Shown here: in pieces, positions 8,689 through 17,965 of the stretch
Layout: each line of letters opens with the position of its first letter
How positions within the stretch are numbered: the stretch's first letter is position 1
NCBI GenBank assembly: GCA_029245025.1
Contig: JAQWQC010000006.1
Location: 186,001 to 250,000 of the forward strand
DNA length: 64,000 nucleotides
DNA from: Rhodospirillaceae bacterium
GTDB taxonomy: Bacteria; Pseudomonadota; Alphaproteobacteria; Rhodospirillales; Rhodospirillaceae
Direction: 5' to 3'
Notes under the pieces: generated by a model
What the model was told of the DNA's origin: nothing
Seen by the model: the letters and a program-made list of their open reading frames with translations, nothing else
Databases searched by the model: none
Made by a program: the position numbers and the translations under genes

Positions 8689-9923
8689 TACTCTATCGCT
8701 GCGGCTTCACGCACCATGTTGATCAGCGAGGCATTCATCAGAAAGGCCTTATGGCGTTTTGGGTCGTTTGCGGTTTTGCGCATTTCTTCAAAACGGGCAT
8801 TGGCTTTTGCGGGGTCTTTGGCCTGCAAGGTTTCTTTGTTCTGGATCGATTGAGCCTGCACGTACTTTTCAGCCAGAGGACGGCGCTGGCGATCATACTG
8901 AGCGAACAACGCCTGCTCATCGGTCACCTCACCGCGCCACACCTGACAAACTTTTTCTGCCAGGTTGAGTCCATCAGCAATACCTGAATTCATGCCCATG
9001 CCGCCCAGCGGGTTGTTGATATGCCCAGAATCACCGGCGAGCATGACTCGGTTCTTGTGGAAGCTCTCTGCGACGCGCTGATGAACTGTGTAGAGATTGC
9101 TATGCACCATCTCTAAGTCTTTGGCGTAGGGAAAACAGGTGTTGATCATATTGCGGATGTAGGGCTCAGACGTCACAACCTCTTCCGGGTCATCGGTGAT
9201 AACCGGAAACAAATTGCGCCACATACCGTTCTTATTATCGGGCGCATCTGGGCCAGGAATCTTAAACACGGAACACCATTGCTCCGGATCGGCCAAATAG
9301 TTGCGATAGCGATAATCGTCTGCGGCTTCGTAATCAAAGTAGGAGGCGACGATGATAAAGCGCTCTTCCCACGTAAAGCCGGGGAACCCAATGCCTTGAG
9401 ATTTGCGCACGGTTGACCGTCCACCGTCACAGCCGATAACAAAGCGTCCACGCCAGCTTTGAGTCTCGCCATCCGGGGTTTCGGTCACGACTTCCGCATA
9501 GTCGTCTGCGTTCACCACTTCCGTCACCGTATGTTCGCGGTGGAATTCAAAATGCGGGAATTTTTCAGCCGCCGCCAAGGCAATGGCGACAGTCTTGTGT
9601 TGCTCAAGCTGCACGGCGTAGGGGTGATTGCTCTCATCGGACAGCCGTCCGAAGTCGAATTCAGCGAACACTTCGTTAGTGGTGCGATAGCGGTATTGAA
9701 AGTACCGCGCAGTCAGACCCTGCTCGATGATGGTGTCGGTGATCCCGACCGTATCGAGCAAGTCCAGAGTCGAGGAATGGGTGGTTGCGGCACGGTGGGC
9801 CGTGGGCGTCTCTGCCTGTGCGTCTAGCACAACAACCGGGATATCCAGCTGCGCCAAACGTAAGGCGGTGATCATCCCAACCGGGCCACCCCCAACAACA
9901 ACAACGCGGTCCTGATCAGTCAT
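8688..9923 (-). CDS. FAD-dependent aromatic monooxygenase (PheA/TfdB-type)
   Basis: 411 residues of the class A flavoprotein hydroxylase family. The FAD motif VVVVGGGPVGMITALRLAQL is at the N-terminus, the DG motif is in GRFVIGCDGGRSTVRK, and the GD motif is in RVMLAGDSGHINNPLGGMGMNSGI. Such enzymes hydroxylate phenolic or other aromatic rings using NAD(P)H and O2 in the cytoplasm. The protein is shorter than classical phenol hydroxylases (~600 residues) and lacks their thioredoxin-like C-terminal domain. It lies between the ALDH and the DMT transporter, supporting an aromatic or related degradative pathway. Confidence 0.9.
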   Translation of the reverse strand: MTDQDRVVVVGGGPVGMITALRLAQLDIPVVVLDAQAETPTAHRAATTHSSTLDLLDTVGITDTIIEQGLTARYFQYRYRTTNEVFAEFDFGRLSDESNHPYAVQLEQHKTVAIALAAAEKFPHFEFHREHTVTEVVNADDYAEVVTETPDGETQSWRGRFVIGCDGGRSTVRKSQGIGFPGFTWEERFIIVASYFDYEAADDYRYRNYLADPEQWCSVFKIPGPDAPDNKNGMWRNLFPVITDDPEEVVTSEPYIRNMINTCFPYAKDLEMVHSNLYTVHQRVAESFHKNRVMLAGDSGHINNPLGGMGMNSGIADGLNLAEKVCQVWRGEVTDEQALFAQYDRQRRPLAEKYVQAQSIQNKETLQAKDPAKANARFEEMRKTANDPKRHKAFLMNASLINMVREAAAIE

Positions 9924-9927
9924 GATG

Positions 9928-11382
9928 TTAGTTCAATAACACGTTGACGGTTTTTGTGCGGGTATAACTGAGCAACTCTTCCAATGATTCCTCGCCCCCC
10001 AGGCCAGAGTTCTTCACACCACCAAAGGGCAAGCCGACATAGTGTTGGGCAACGCCGTTGATCCACACGTAGCCACTTTCGACCTCTTGCGCGGTTTTCA
10101 TGGCGTCTTGCAGGTCGTTGGTGTAGATCGCCGCAGTGAGCCCGTAGGCGGTGGCATTGGCCATCTCGACCGCCTCTTCCCGGGTTGACCACTTGAGCAT
10201 CGACACCACCGGACCAAAGATTTCTTCGTGGGCAACTTCCATATCCATGGTGGCATCGGCAAAGACCGTGGGGCGCAACCAATAGCCCCGCTTGAAGTGT
10301 TCGCCATCAGGACGGGCACCACCAGCGACCAGTTTTGCACCATCGCGCTTTCCGGACTCGACGAATTTCATCACCGCGTTGTAATGCCCTTCGGAATTGA
10401 CCGGACCCATCTCTGAGGCGGGATCAAGAGGGTCGCCGAGTAGAACCGCATCCGTGCGCGCTGCCACACGCTCAACCAACTCGTCGTATACGCTTTCATG
10501 GGCCAAGATGCGACTGGTTGAGCCGCAAGATTGCCCGGCCCAGGAAAAATTCATCCCGGCAATGGATGCGTCTTCGACTTTATCAAGATCAGCATCGGGG
10601 AAAACGATAAGTGGATTCTTACCGCCCAATTCTAACGACACATGCTTGACGCTGACCTCCGCTGCCGCACGCTGAATAGCCAGACCCGTCGGCACAGACC
10701 CGGTGAACCCGATGCGATCAACATCAGGGTGACGGACCAAGGTGTCTCCTGCAGGTAGGCCGAGCCCCGAGACAATATTTACAACGCCGGGCGGCAGCAC
10801 ATCGCGACAACACTCTGCCAACAGCGATCCGGTCAGTGGGCTGGTCTCAGGCGTTTTGACCACAACCGTATTGCCAGCAATAAGCGGCGACGCCAAATGC
10901 GCGCCTGCGAACATGAAGGGATGATTGAAGGGCACGATGCGCGCGACAACACCGAAGGGTTCACGCAATGAGAAGTGAATGTTGCCGGGAGACGCAGGGA
11001 CTGTATCGCCCTTCATCTCGGTTGCCAGGCCCGCAAAATATTCCAAATAGGCGCCGGCGATCTGAACATCGGCATCGAGCTTGGCAATGGTGTTTCCGGT
11101 ATCGGTGGCCTCCATGGTCAGAATCTCTTGCGCTCGCTCTCGAAATGTCGCGGCCAGGGCCCGCAATAGCGCACCGCGCTCGAAGATTGATTTGGCTGCC
11201 CACGCGGGCTGCGCGGTTTTAGCGGCGGCAACGGCCGCGTTGACGTCGTCTACGGTGGCCGCAGGCACACGCCCGATAGGTTCCTCATTGGCTGGGTTGA
11301 CCGTGGTGATCCACTCTCCCCCGCCACTTGCGACCATTTCCCCGTTGATCAGCATCAAGCGATCGCCAAATTTCTCTGTCAT
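9928..11382 (-). CDS. Aldehyde dehydrogenase (NAD(P)+)
   Basis: 484 residues, full length for the ALDH superfamily. The catalytic Glu is in VSLELGGKNPLIVF and the catalytic Cys in WAGQSCGSTSRIL. NAD(P)-binding motifs FNHPFMFAGAHL and GFTGSVPTGLAIQ are also present. It oxidises an aldehyde to its acid, here probably an intermediate made by one of the operon's flavin oxidases. Similarity is to the betaine/aromatic aldehyde dehydrogenase side of the family, but the substrate cannot be fixed. Five bases separate it from the FAD monooxygenase downstream. Confidence 0.92.
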   Translation of the reverse strand: MTEKFGDRLMLINGEMVASGGGEWITTVNPANEEPIGRVPAATVDDVNAAVAAAKTAQPAWAAKSIFERGALLRALAATFRERAQEILTMEATDTGNTIAKLDADVQIAGAYLEYFAGLATEMKGDTVPASPGNIHFSLREPFGVVARIVPFNHPFMFAGAHLASPLIAGNTVVVKTPETSPLTGSLLAECCRDVLPPGVVNIVSGLGLPAGDTLVRHPDVDRIGFTGSVPTGLAIQRAAAEVSVKHVSLELGGKNPLIVFPDADLDKVEDASIAGMNFSWAGQSCGSTSRILAHESVYDELVERVAARTDAVLLGDPLDPASEMGPVNSEGHYNAVMKFVESGKRDGAKLVAGGARPDGEHFKRGYWLRPTVFADATMDMEVAHEEIFGPVVSMLKWSTREEAVEMANATAYGLTAAIYTNDLQDAMKTAQEVESGYVWINGVAQHYVGLPFGGVKNSGLGGEESLEELLSYTRTKTVNVLLN

Positions 11383-11486
11383 ACAAAACTCTCCGGTTTA
11401 TCTGGCGGCAGCTTAACGAACGAAACCGGTTATGAAAGGTGACGCTTGAGAAAATCCCTTGTGCGGTCATCGGCCAAGGCAGCCGA

Positions 11487-12089
11487 CTATTCATGGAAGT
11501 AGGGACCACCGGTATTGGCGAACGCATGCCCAGCCGGATACCAGTGATTGGTATATCGATCTGCCTTCCCGGCCTTTGCCATCTCTGCTTCAAAACGATC
11601 GACCATTGCTTTGCCAAAATACTCATCTTCCGTGCCGAAATGCCCCAGCACAGACCCTTTGAGTGACGAGAGGTCATTAGCCGTTTTGTCGACATCACCG
11701 TAGTAGACGACTGTGGCCTCAATAGGCGTCGCGATTGAGGTATTTAAAGACCACGTGCCGCCAAGACACCACCCCACAGTGCCACGTTTACTGGAACAGG
11801 CAGCCTGCCCCCGCAACCAATCAGCCCAAGATACAGCGAGATCCTTGCACGCCTGCTGGTCCATGGCCGCCATAAGCTGCCCGGCGACGTCTAAATCTTC
11901 GGATGTTTTTCCACCATACAAATCGACCGCCGCCACGATATATCCCTGCTTCGCATAGGTACCAGCGAAGTCGATAAACTCTTGATTCAAAGCACGGAAG
12001 GCATGGAACAATAGCATGCCGGGAACAGGATTGTCAGCGGACGCAGTCTCCGGCATAGCGACATGCGCGTTTGCCGTTTGCCCCCTCAT
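11487..12089 (-). CDS. Dienelactone hydrolase family protein
   Basis: 200 residues with the dienelactone hydrolase fold. The nucleophile elbow is GTVGWCLGGTWSL, using Cys as in true dienelactone hydrolases. The acid residue is in FGTEDEYFG and the histidine in PAGHAFAN, so the triad is complete. Family members open cyclic lactones during aromatic ring degradation, although many have other ester substrates. A 100-bp gap to the ALDH downstream and the two palindromic repeats upstream separate it slightly from its neighbours, so it may be transcribed from the same message or from its own promoter. Confidence 0.88.
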   Translation of the reverse strand: MRGQTANAHVAMPETASADNPVPGMLLFHAFRALNQEFIDFAGTYAKQGYIVAAVDLYGGKTSEDLDVAGQLMAAMDQQACKDLAVSWADWLRGQAACSSKRGTVGWCLGGTWSLNTSIATPIEATVVYYGDVDKTANDLSSLKGSVLGHFGTEDEYFGKAMVDRFEAEMAKAGKADRYTNHWYPAGHAFANTGGPYFHE

Positions 12090-12140
12090 GAGAGGTGATG
12101 GTGGTGAGCGGTGGTTGGGTCATCGAGCCATTCTTTCCTG

Positions 12141-12243
12141 CGCGCGCCACGCCCCAAAATCGATTTCGATTTTACTATGCGCGATTTCTTTTCCACACGC
12201 GCCACGTCCTGAAATTGCTAAAGCAATCTCACTATGCGCGTGT
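12141..12243. repeat. Two tandem structured palindromic repeat units
   Basis: Unit 1 (12143-12183, 41 nt) and unit 2 (12198-12240, 43 nt) share the left end CGCGCCACG and the right end ACTATGCGCG. Their centres differ in sequence, but each is a perfect hairpin: AAAATCG-ATTT-CGATTTT in unit 1 and ATTGCT-AA-AGCAAT in unit 2. In unit 2 the outer arms also pair as ACACGCG/CGCGTGT. Conservation of pairing rather than sequence suggests a structured REP-like element or RNA. On the minus strand the pair begins right after the FAD oxidase stop codon, in the leader of the dienelactone hydrolase gene. No third copy was found by eye in this window. Confidence 0.75.
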
Positions 12244-13908
12244 TTATCTTACCTGCCACTCTTCCTTGAGGAGGTCTTGAGGGAACTCAGGGAACTTCGT
12301 CATCTTCTTCACACCATCGCCCTCACCGGACAACTCCAACACGCCGGGATTCATAATGCCCTTAGGATCGAGTGCCGCTTTGATGGCGACCGCTGCCGCC
12401 CGCGCCGCTGAGGACAACTGGCTGGCATAGGGGTAGGTGCGGCCCATCTGATGATGACTCGCACCAAAGGCGTCCCATAGACCAGATAGATCGCGGCGCA
12501 GCTTCATCACAACCTCTCGGGTTTCCGGATTGGCCTTTGTTTTGGCGTACGCCTTTCTTTGCTTTTCGGTAACGTGACGCATGTGGAAAGCGTGCAAGCG
12601 ATCTTTCCAATAAAACATCGGCTCAACCAAAAAGGACGTGCCCGACACAGCGGTGAGATAAGAATGAGTGATGTTGTGTTCAGTCATCAGCTCGACATGG
12701 CGGGAAAAATATTCATCGGTGATCGCGGAAACTTCGACCGCGCTCGACAAGGGAAAAATGCCGTGCACCGGCAACCAGTTTTCACCGTTAGGTCCAAGCA
12801 ACGCTTTGATTGGCCGGAAGGGCTTGGAGCGCGTCACCTTCGGTATGACGTTGGGCAGTTCCTTCAAAGCCAGTGGGATACAAATGCGGCGGACACGATC
12901 GGCTTTGGCCTGAGCCTCCTGGGCATCGACCCCCTCGACCACCACATGCAAGGCGTAGCCTGACCGATCGGCGAGGCGTTGTCCCTGAATCAACAACTTG
13001 GTGACATTGGTCACCGCACCGGCGACTTTGTCCGCCGTCGCCACCACGTCTTTGACGACACCCAAACCTTCCAAGAAAGTGAAGCCGTGTTTAGCTAGGT
13101 TCTGGTTCCCAACAGGATCAATGCCCCATTGTTCCGCCACCACGTTCTCACGCGCAAGCGCGGTGTGGGCTTCGGCGATATCCTCAATGGTGTCGAAGGC
13201 AAAAGAGAGGTGTTCTTCTGACGCTGGCATCGCAATCAACGGCATGGTGACACGCGCTTTGATTCCAAACGCGCCGCAATCACCGAGAAACAAGCCTGTG
13301 AGATCGGGACCAAAATGCCGCAGGAATGGCGTGCGGCCTTCCGCGGCAGACGACCCCGTTTCCAACAACGAGCCGTCGGCCAAAATTACATCCAGACCAA
13401 TGACGTTGTCGGCCATGGCGCCATGGGTGCCTGAACCGAAAAAAGTAGAGTTGTTGCTGGCCGCACCACCAACCGTCGATGCAATACCTGACAACGGGCC
13501 AAAGAACGGCGTGCGCAAACCGCGCTCTTTGAGCGCCTCGTACAAGGCGCCCCAGGTGCAGCCTGCTTGCACCGTCACCACCATGTCGGCTTCATTGATA
13601 TCTTCGATGGCCGTGAGACCACTCATGTCAATCATCACGGCGTTCTGACTCTCTGGGAGGTACCCTTTGGTGTAGGACATGCCTGCGCCGCGCGGCACCA
13701 GGGGCAGGCCGAGACCGCCGGCGATGGTCACCGCCTGGCACAGCTGGTCCACAGCGATAGGGCGCAGGACGCACATGGGCAGGACATCGCCTTCGCCGGA
13801 AATGTCCGTAGCGTAATACGTCAGCTCCTCTGTGTCAGCGATAACACCGTCCGGTCCGAGCAGACTTTGAAACATACCAAGCGCTTGGGCATTGTCCTGA
13901 TCAGTCAT
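12244..13908 (-). CDS. FAD-linked oxidase of the VAO/PCMH family
   Basis: 554 residues. The N-terminal FAD-binding PCMH domain contains LPLVPRGAGMSYTKGYLP and IASTVGGAASNNSTFFGSG; the C-terminal half is the FAD-oxidase C domain, ending with ALDPKGIMNPGVLE. The family includes vanillyl-alcohol oxidase, p-cresol methylhydroxylase, D-lactate dehydrogenase and glycolate oxidase GlcD. The length and the surrounding aromatic-type enzymes favour an alcohol or phenol oxidase, but a 2-hydroxyacid dehydrogenase is possible. The covalent FAD-attachment residue cannot be assigned by eye. No signal peptide is seen. Confidence 0.85.
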   Translation of the reverse strand: MTDQDNAQALGMFQSLLGPDGVIADTEELTYYATDISGEGDVLPMCVLRPIAVDQLCQAVTIAGGLGLPLVPRGAGMSYTKGYLPESQNAVMIDMSGLTAIEDINEADMVVTVQAGCTWGALYEALKERGLRTPFFGPLSGIASTVGGAASNNSTFFGSGTHGAMADNVIGLDVILADGSLLETGSSAAEGRTPFLRHFGPDLTGLFLGDCGAFGIKARVTMPLIAMPASEEHLSFAFDTIEDIAEAHTALARENVVAEQWGIDPVGNQNLAKHGFTFLEGLGVVKDVVATADKVAGAVTNVTKLLIQGQRLADRSGYALHVVVEGVDAQEAQAKADRVRRICIPLALKELPNVIPKVTRSKPFRPIKALLGPNGENWLPVHGIFPLSSAVEVSAITDEYFSRHVELMTEHNITHSYLTAVSGTSFLVEPMFYWKDRLHAFHMRHVTEKQRKAYAKTKANPETREVVMKLRRDLSGLWDAFGASHHQMGRTYPYASQLSSAARAAAVAIKAALDPKGIMNPGVLELSGEGDGVKKMTKFPEFPQDLLKEEWQVR

Positions 13909-13959
13909 GGTTTTTCCTTATGTCCAAACGCGCGGTTATCGGGTTTTGTGCGGCCGGGA

Positions 13960-15147
13960 TCAAGCCCGCTGCATCGCGTAGGGTTCGCGCAGCCCATTTT
14001 CTGCTTTGGCCCGTGACCATTTGTCCCCATCGATCTTCTGTCTCTGCGCGGCGATGTCTATGTCGTGATAGCGGGCTAGATTGGCACCCATAATCTTCGC
14101 CTTGGACTCTTCGGTCAGCGCGTACGGGGCGTCCTCAGGGGGCTGGTAATCAAAGAAGGCATTGATAATCCAGTAAGGATGCTGATTGACCGCCGTCGAC
14201 GCATAGATCAGGCGGTCCGTATCAACCTGAGTCATGAATACGTTCATCATCTTGTTGAAGGCATCCATATCAAACAGGGGGAACAGCATCGGCCCTTCCA
14301 TAACCGCGGTAATATTCTCACGCGCGCTCATCAGGGCGGCTGTTTCTTCAAAGTTCTGCCATCCCGCATGGACAAGATGAAATGTCAGACCGGGGAACGC
14401 CTCAGCTGCCTTGTATAGATCATCGATACCCAGGGCGGCCGTCTTTGGGCCGACATGCCCGACCAGTTTGTGTACCGCGAGATGTTTCACACCCCTGCTT
14501 TGCAAACGATCAAACACCGGGAACGCCAGCTTCTCATCATCCATCAACCAAGACTCCGGCTCGCGGGTCTCGAAATTGATACGCGTTGGATAGAATTTAA
14601 TGCCGTCGGCCCCTTGGTCGATTAGCTGATCCGCTTTGGCGATGACCGCGTCATAAGGGTCGAACAAATCGAGGGCGCCATACCACAGCACACGGTCTGG
14701 GAAATTTCCCTTCAGGTACGCGCCCTTCTCGTTTGACACCAAGCCGTCGTAGTGAAGGTCAAACATCGGCACCGAATGCATAATCATCATGTCGGTGTGG
14801 CTTTCGAGAAACATGATGTCCATAACTTCGTCGGCCTGCCAATCGCGCTCCCATTGCTCATAGGTCAGGCGGTAAGCGTCGGGCGTGCAGGCTTTGTGAA
14901 AACTGTATGTGGTGTTGATGCTGTTGACGCTGGCCCGTTTGATGCGTCGATTATAGGCCGCATGATTGTAGCAATGAGAGACACCATCAATGACAAAAAT
15001 GCGTTGGGCCATCGGGTGAGGTGCCGATGACCACCCGGCCCTGGCCACTACGGGAGATATCTTGCCGACAGTTGCCCCTGCCCCCATTGCGCCAAGGGTC
15101 TGCAAAACTGTGCGACGGTCGACACCACTCGAAATCGATGAGGTCAT
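13960..15147 (-). CDS. Amidohydrolase-2 family protein with Tat-type leader and degenerate metal site
   Basis: 395 residues. The N-terminus SSGVDRRTVLQTLGAMGAG is a twin-arginine-like leader, so it is probably exported folded. The body follows the amidohydrolase-2 (ACMSD/resorcylate decarboxylase-like, COG2159) plan: GADGIKFYPTRINFE, HLAVHKLVGHVGP and TFHLVHAGW. The first metal motif, normally D-x-H-x-H, reads DGVSHCYNH, and the C-terminal Asp motif (usually GSDxP) reads IYASTAVN, so the standard metal site is altered. It overlaps the DUF59 gene by four bases, which suggests co-translation. Confidence 0.83.
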   Translation of the reverse strand: MTSSISSGVDRRTVLQTLGAMGAGATVGKISPVVARAGWSSAPHPMAQRIFVIDGVSHCYNHAAYNRRIKRASVNSINTTYSFHKACTPDAYRLTYEQWERDWQADEVMDIMFLESHTDMMIMHSVPMFDLHYDGLVSNEKGAYLKGNFPDRVLWYGALDLFDPYDAVIAKADQLIDQGADGIKFYPTRINFETREPESWLMDDEKLAFPVFDRLQSRGVKHLAVHKLVGHVGPKTAALGIDDLYKAAEAFPGLTFHLVHAGWQNFEETAALMSARENITAVMEGPMLFPLFDMDAFNKMMNVFMTQVDTDRLIYASTAVNQHPYWIINAFFDYQPPEDAPYALTEESKAKIMGANLARYHDIDIAAQRQKIDGDKWSRAKAENGLREPYAMQRA

Positions 15148-15521
15148 GTTCTGTGTCCTTCACGGGCAAATCCAAAACGTTGGCGTTTATCAGCAAATAG
15201 ATGACGCGCTTTGTCGCTGAGGCGGTCTTCGGTCCAGAGAGGGTAGGGGTCGGCGGAAACCTTAATATCGGACACACCGTCGAGCGTGGCGGCCAGGTCT
15301 TCTAAATCCATAATGATCTTGTAGGAAAACACGCAACTGGGGTCGGTGAAAGTTACGCTGATGTTCATCGACTCCCCATCGCGGGAAATGCCGTTGATCA
15401 AGCCCAGATCAACAATACTGAGGTCATGGCCTGACAAGGCATGACACGGATCAGGAACAGTATTGAGGAGAGACCAGACGGCGGCGATGGCGGGATCAGA
15501 TTGATCGGGGTCGCCGGTCAC
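15144..15521 (-). CDS. DUF59 / MIP18-like (PaaD-type) metal-sulfur assembly protein
   Basis: 125 residues. The N-terminal IAAVWSLLNTVPDPC and the LSIVDLGLINGISRDGE stretch are the core DUF59 motifs seen in PaaD, SufT and MIP18, which help deliver Fe-S clusters or metals to client enzymes. FTDPSCVFSYKIIMDL supplies the second conserved Cys region. It sits inside the catabolic operon between the acyl-CoA synthetase and the exported amidohydrolase, with a 4-base overlap to the latter. A dedicated maturation role for an operon enzyme is an inference, as none of the visible neighbours has an obvious Fe-S motif. Confidence 0.82.
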   Translation of the reverse strand: MTGDPDQSDPAIAAVWSLLNTVPDPCHALSGHDLSIVDLGLINGISRDGESMNISVTFTDPSCVFSYKIIMDLEDLAATLDGVSDIKVSADPYPLWTEDRLSDKARHLFADKRQRFGFAREGHRT

Positions 15522-15525
15522 CGTG

Positions 15526-17070
15526 TCATCCCACCTTACGCAGTTCAGTTTTTAGAACTTTGCCATTGGCGTTACGCGGCAGGACATCAATCTCTGCGAC
15601 ATCTTTTGGAACCTTGTAGCTCGACAGCTTGCCATCACAGAACGACACAACGCTCTCGGCAGTAACACTTTCGCCAGTCTTTGGCACCACAAAAGCCTTG
15701 AGCCTCTCACCCCATTTTTCGTCCAGCACTCCAATAACAGCTACATCGGAGATGGCGGGGTGAGTAAACAATAATTCTTCGATCTCGCGTGGATAGATGT
15801 TCACACCACCGCTGATGACCATGTCCTTCTTGCGGTCCACGATGTAGATGAAGCCATCCTCGTCTCGCTTGGCAACATCACCGACGGTCACCCAGCCCTC
15901 TGTAAAAGCTGCCGCCGTCTCCTCTGGGCGGTTCCAATAGCCAGCAAATGCGGACGGTGATTTGACCCACAATTCGCCAGGCTCTTCGGGGCCGACCTCG
16001 TTAAAATCATCGTCAGCGAGTTTAACGAAAGTGTGCGGGAACGGCGTGCCAACACAACCTTCCTTCTCCAATTGGAAAGGTGGGCGCAGGTTGGTGACAA
16101 ACCCCGCCTCTGTGGACCCGTAGGTTTCGTGCAGCAGTCCCTCGCCAAAGTACGGGACGATTTTGTGCTTGAGATGCTGCGGCAACGCCGACGCGTTGGA
16201 GATCACAGCTTTGAGGGGTGCACCTCGGTATTTATCGAGCACCGACTGCTCTAGCTCAAAAATCGCATGGTGCTGTGTCGGCACCGTAAATACACCGGCA
16301 AAGTTGCCTTCCTTCAATTTTCGCAGCAGCAACTCTGGATCAAAGTGATCAAGTATTTCCGTGAAGCCACCGGACATGATGGCGGCCAGAGGAAATGCAA
16401 TCCCTGCACCATGGTTCATGGGTGTGGTGCCGAGAAAACGATCTTCAGGTCCGTAACAGCCAAACTCCTGCGCCATCTGGTAAAACGCCAACAAGCGCGA
16501 TCGTTGCGGGAGCACAACACCCTTAGGCTTACCGGTGGTGCCAGACGTATAGGGAATGGTCCATGGATCCCATTCATGAATTTCAGGATAGGTGTCTGGC
16601 ACTTCGGCTTTTTTGATCAGTGCTTCATATTCAGCACCGAGATGAATGGTGTGTTCGACCGTATCGAAGGACGCGGCTTCGATCGCCTCTGCAGAAGCGT
16701 CGTCATAAAACACAATGCGCGCTTCAGCATCATTGCAGATCGCTTCTACTTCAGCGCCAGTTAAGCGCGGATTGACCGTGGCCACGGCCGCACCAGCTTC
16801 CGGCAAGCCGCACACGACTTCCACGTATTCGATGGAATTCTTAGACACGATGGCGACATTGTCGCCCTTGTTGAGCTTAAGTTTTGAAATCGCCGCAGCT
16901 GTCAGCCTGTCGGTTCGATCCGACAATTCGCGATAGGTCCGGCTCGTATTGTTTTGAGTAATGGCGACCTTGTCGGGATTGCGTTGGGTTGTTGCCCGCA
17001 ACCCCGCCGCGACAGTCATAGATGTATACGACGCTGGCAAGGTGGCCAGCTTGGTCTCCAGCCCACTCAT
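15526..17070 (-). CDS. AMP-forming acyl-CoA synthetase (ligase)
   Basis: 514 residues of the ANL adenylating superfamily. IPYTSGTTGKPKGVVLPQ is the P-loop-like AMP motif, LHETYGSTEAGFVTN holds motif A5, GWVTVGDVAKRDEDGFIYIVDRKKDMVISGG holds A7-A8, and NANGKVLKTEL the A10 Lys region. It activates a carboxylic acid as an acyl-CoA at the cost of ATP. In this operon a likely substrate is an aromatic or branched acid released by the other enzymes. Its start immediately follows the stop of the upstream amidohydrolase (TAA then ATG). Confidence 0.92.
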   Translation of the reverse strand: MSGLETKLATLPASYTSMTVAAGLRATTQRNPDKVAITQNNTSRTYRELSDRTDRLTAAAISKLKLNKGDNVAIVSKNSIEYVEVVCGLPEAGAAVATVNPRLTGAEVEAICNDAEARIVFYDDASAEAIEAASFDTVEHTIHLGAEYEALIKKAEVPDTYPEIHEWDPWTIPYTSGTTGKPKGVVLPQRSRLLAFYQMAQEFGCYGPEDRFLGTTPMNHGAGIAFPLAAIMSGGFTEILDHFDPELLLRKLKEGNFAGVFTVPTQHHAIFELEQSVLDKYRGAPLKAVISNASALPQHLKHKIVPYFGEGLLHETYGSTEAGFVTNLRPPFQLEKEGCVGTPFPHTFVKLADDDFNEVGPEEPGELWVKSPSAFAGYWNRPEETAAAFTEGWVTVGDVAKRDEDGFIYIVDRKKDMVISGGVNIYPREIEELLFTHPAISDVAVIGVLDEKWGERLKAFVVPKTGESVTAESVVSFCDGKLSSYKVPKDVAEIDVLPRNANGKVLKTELRKVG

Positions 17071-17931
17071 TTAGCTGGCGATCTTTTTGAATAACCGTAA
17101 CGCATTGTCGCGCATGAGCATCTGGTGGGCCTCAGGTCGCATACCAAATTCACTCACTTCACGCACCGCGCGCTCGGGTCCGACCACCGGCCAATCTGTG
17201 CCAAACATCACCTTATGACGGCCATAGGAATTGGCGTAGTGCACCATCTGTTTTGGCCAGTGCTTCGGTGCGTAGGCGTCACCCGCCATGTACAGGTTCT
17301 CGTGCTTCCAGCACATGGCGATCATTTCATCCGTCCAAGGCACGCCAATATGAATGCCGATCAATGGCAAATCAGGAAAATCGATGGCAACCTGATCTAG
17401 TAAAATGGGTTTGGCGACAGATGGTAGGCGCCGTTCTTTCGAATACACCAAGTTCTGACCGACTTGCATCATGATCGGGATATCGAGCTCACAGCACTTG
17501 GCATAGATGGGATAAATTTGCGGTGCGTCGGGCGGAATGCCAAACCAATGGGGATACCAATGGGCGCCGACAAATCCATAATCGTTGATCGCCACCTCTA
17601 GTTCACGAAGCTGCTCCATACCCTTGGTGGTATCGATACCCGCCAGGCCTGAGAATCGATCAGGATATTTCTCACAAATGTCGCGCACATATTCGTAAGG
17701 GATGTGATGCGAGCCTTTGACGTTGAGATCACCGCAGCGGTGGGCGATCAACAGGGACCGTTCGATCCCTGCGGCATCCATCTTTTTGATGTAGTCCTCA
17801 ATTTCAACGCCGTTGCGCATGTCATCGGACATGCGAACCTGAGTCTTAAAATCTTCGTCCACGCCCATGAGTTTGCGTTCAAGCACCCACGGTGTGTACG
17901 GATTACAAACGATATCGATATAGCCGCTCAT
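17071..17931 (-). CDS. Amidohydrolase-2 family protein lacking the usual HxH motif
   Basis: 286 residues, cytoplasmic, with the TIM-barrel amidohydrolase-2 pattern (DRFSGLAGIDTTKGMEQL, YGFVGAHWYPHWFG, LPLIGIHIGVPWTDE, KVMFGTDWPVVGPE). Relatives include ACMSD and gamma-resorcylate decarboxylase. The first strand, which normally holds D-x-H-x-H metal ligands, reads YIDIVCNPYTP, so both histidines are missing. The later His (GIHIG) and Asp (FGTDWP) are kept. A different metal arrangement or a decarboxylase/hydratase variant is possible. It abuts the acyl-CoA synthetase and follows the isochorismatase-like gene. Confidence 0.85.
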   Translation of the reverse strand: MSGYIDIVCNPYTPWVLERKLMGVDEDFKTQVRMSDDMRNGVEIEDYIKKMDAAGIERSLLIAHRCGDLNVKGSHHIPYEYVRDICEKYPDRFSGLAGIDTTKGMEQLRELEVAINDYGFVGAHWYPHWFGIPPDAPQIYPIYAKCCELDIPIMMQVGQNLVYSKERRLPSVAKPILLDQVAIDFPDLPLIGIHIGVPWTDEMIAMCWKHENLYMAGDAYAPKHWPKQMVHYANSYGRHKVMFGTDWPVVGPERAVREVSEFGMRPEAHQMLMRDNALRLFKKIAS

Positions 17932-17965
17932 GTTGGGCCGCCTTGTCTTTATTGTTGGTTTAGAA

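Noticed and set aside
12998-13648. 216-aa plus-strand ORF
   Set aside because: A shadow of the FAD oxidase gene on the other strand, with low-complexity composition.
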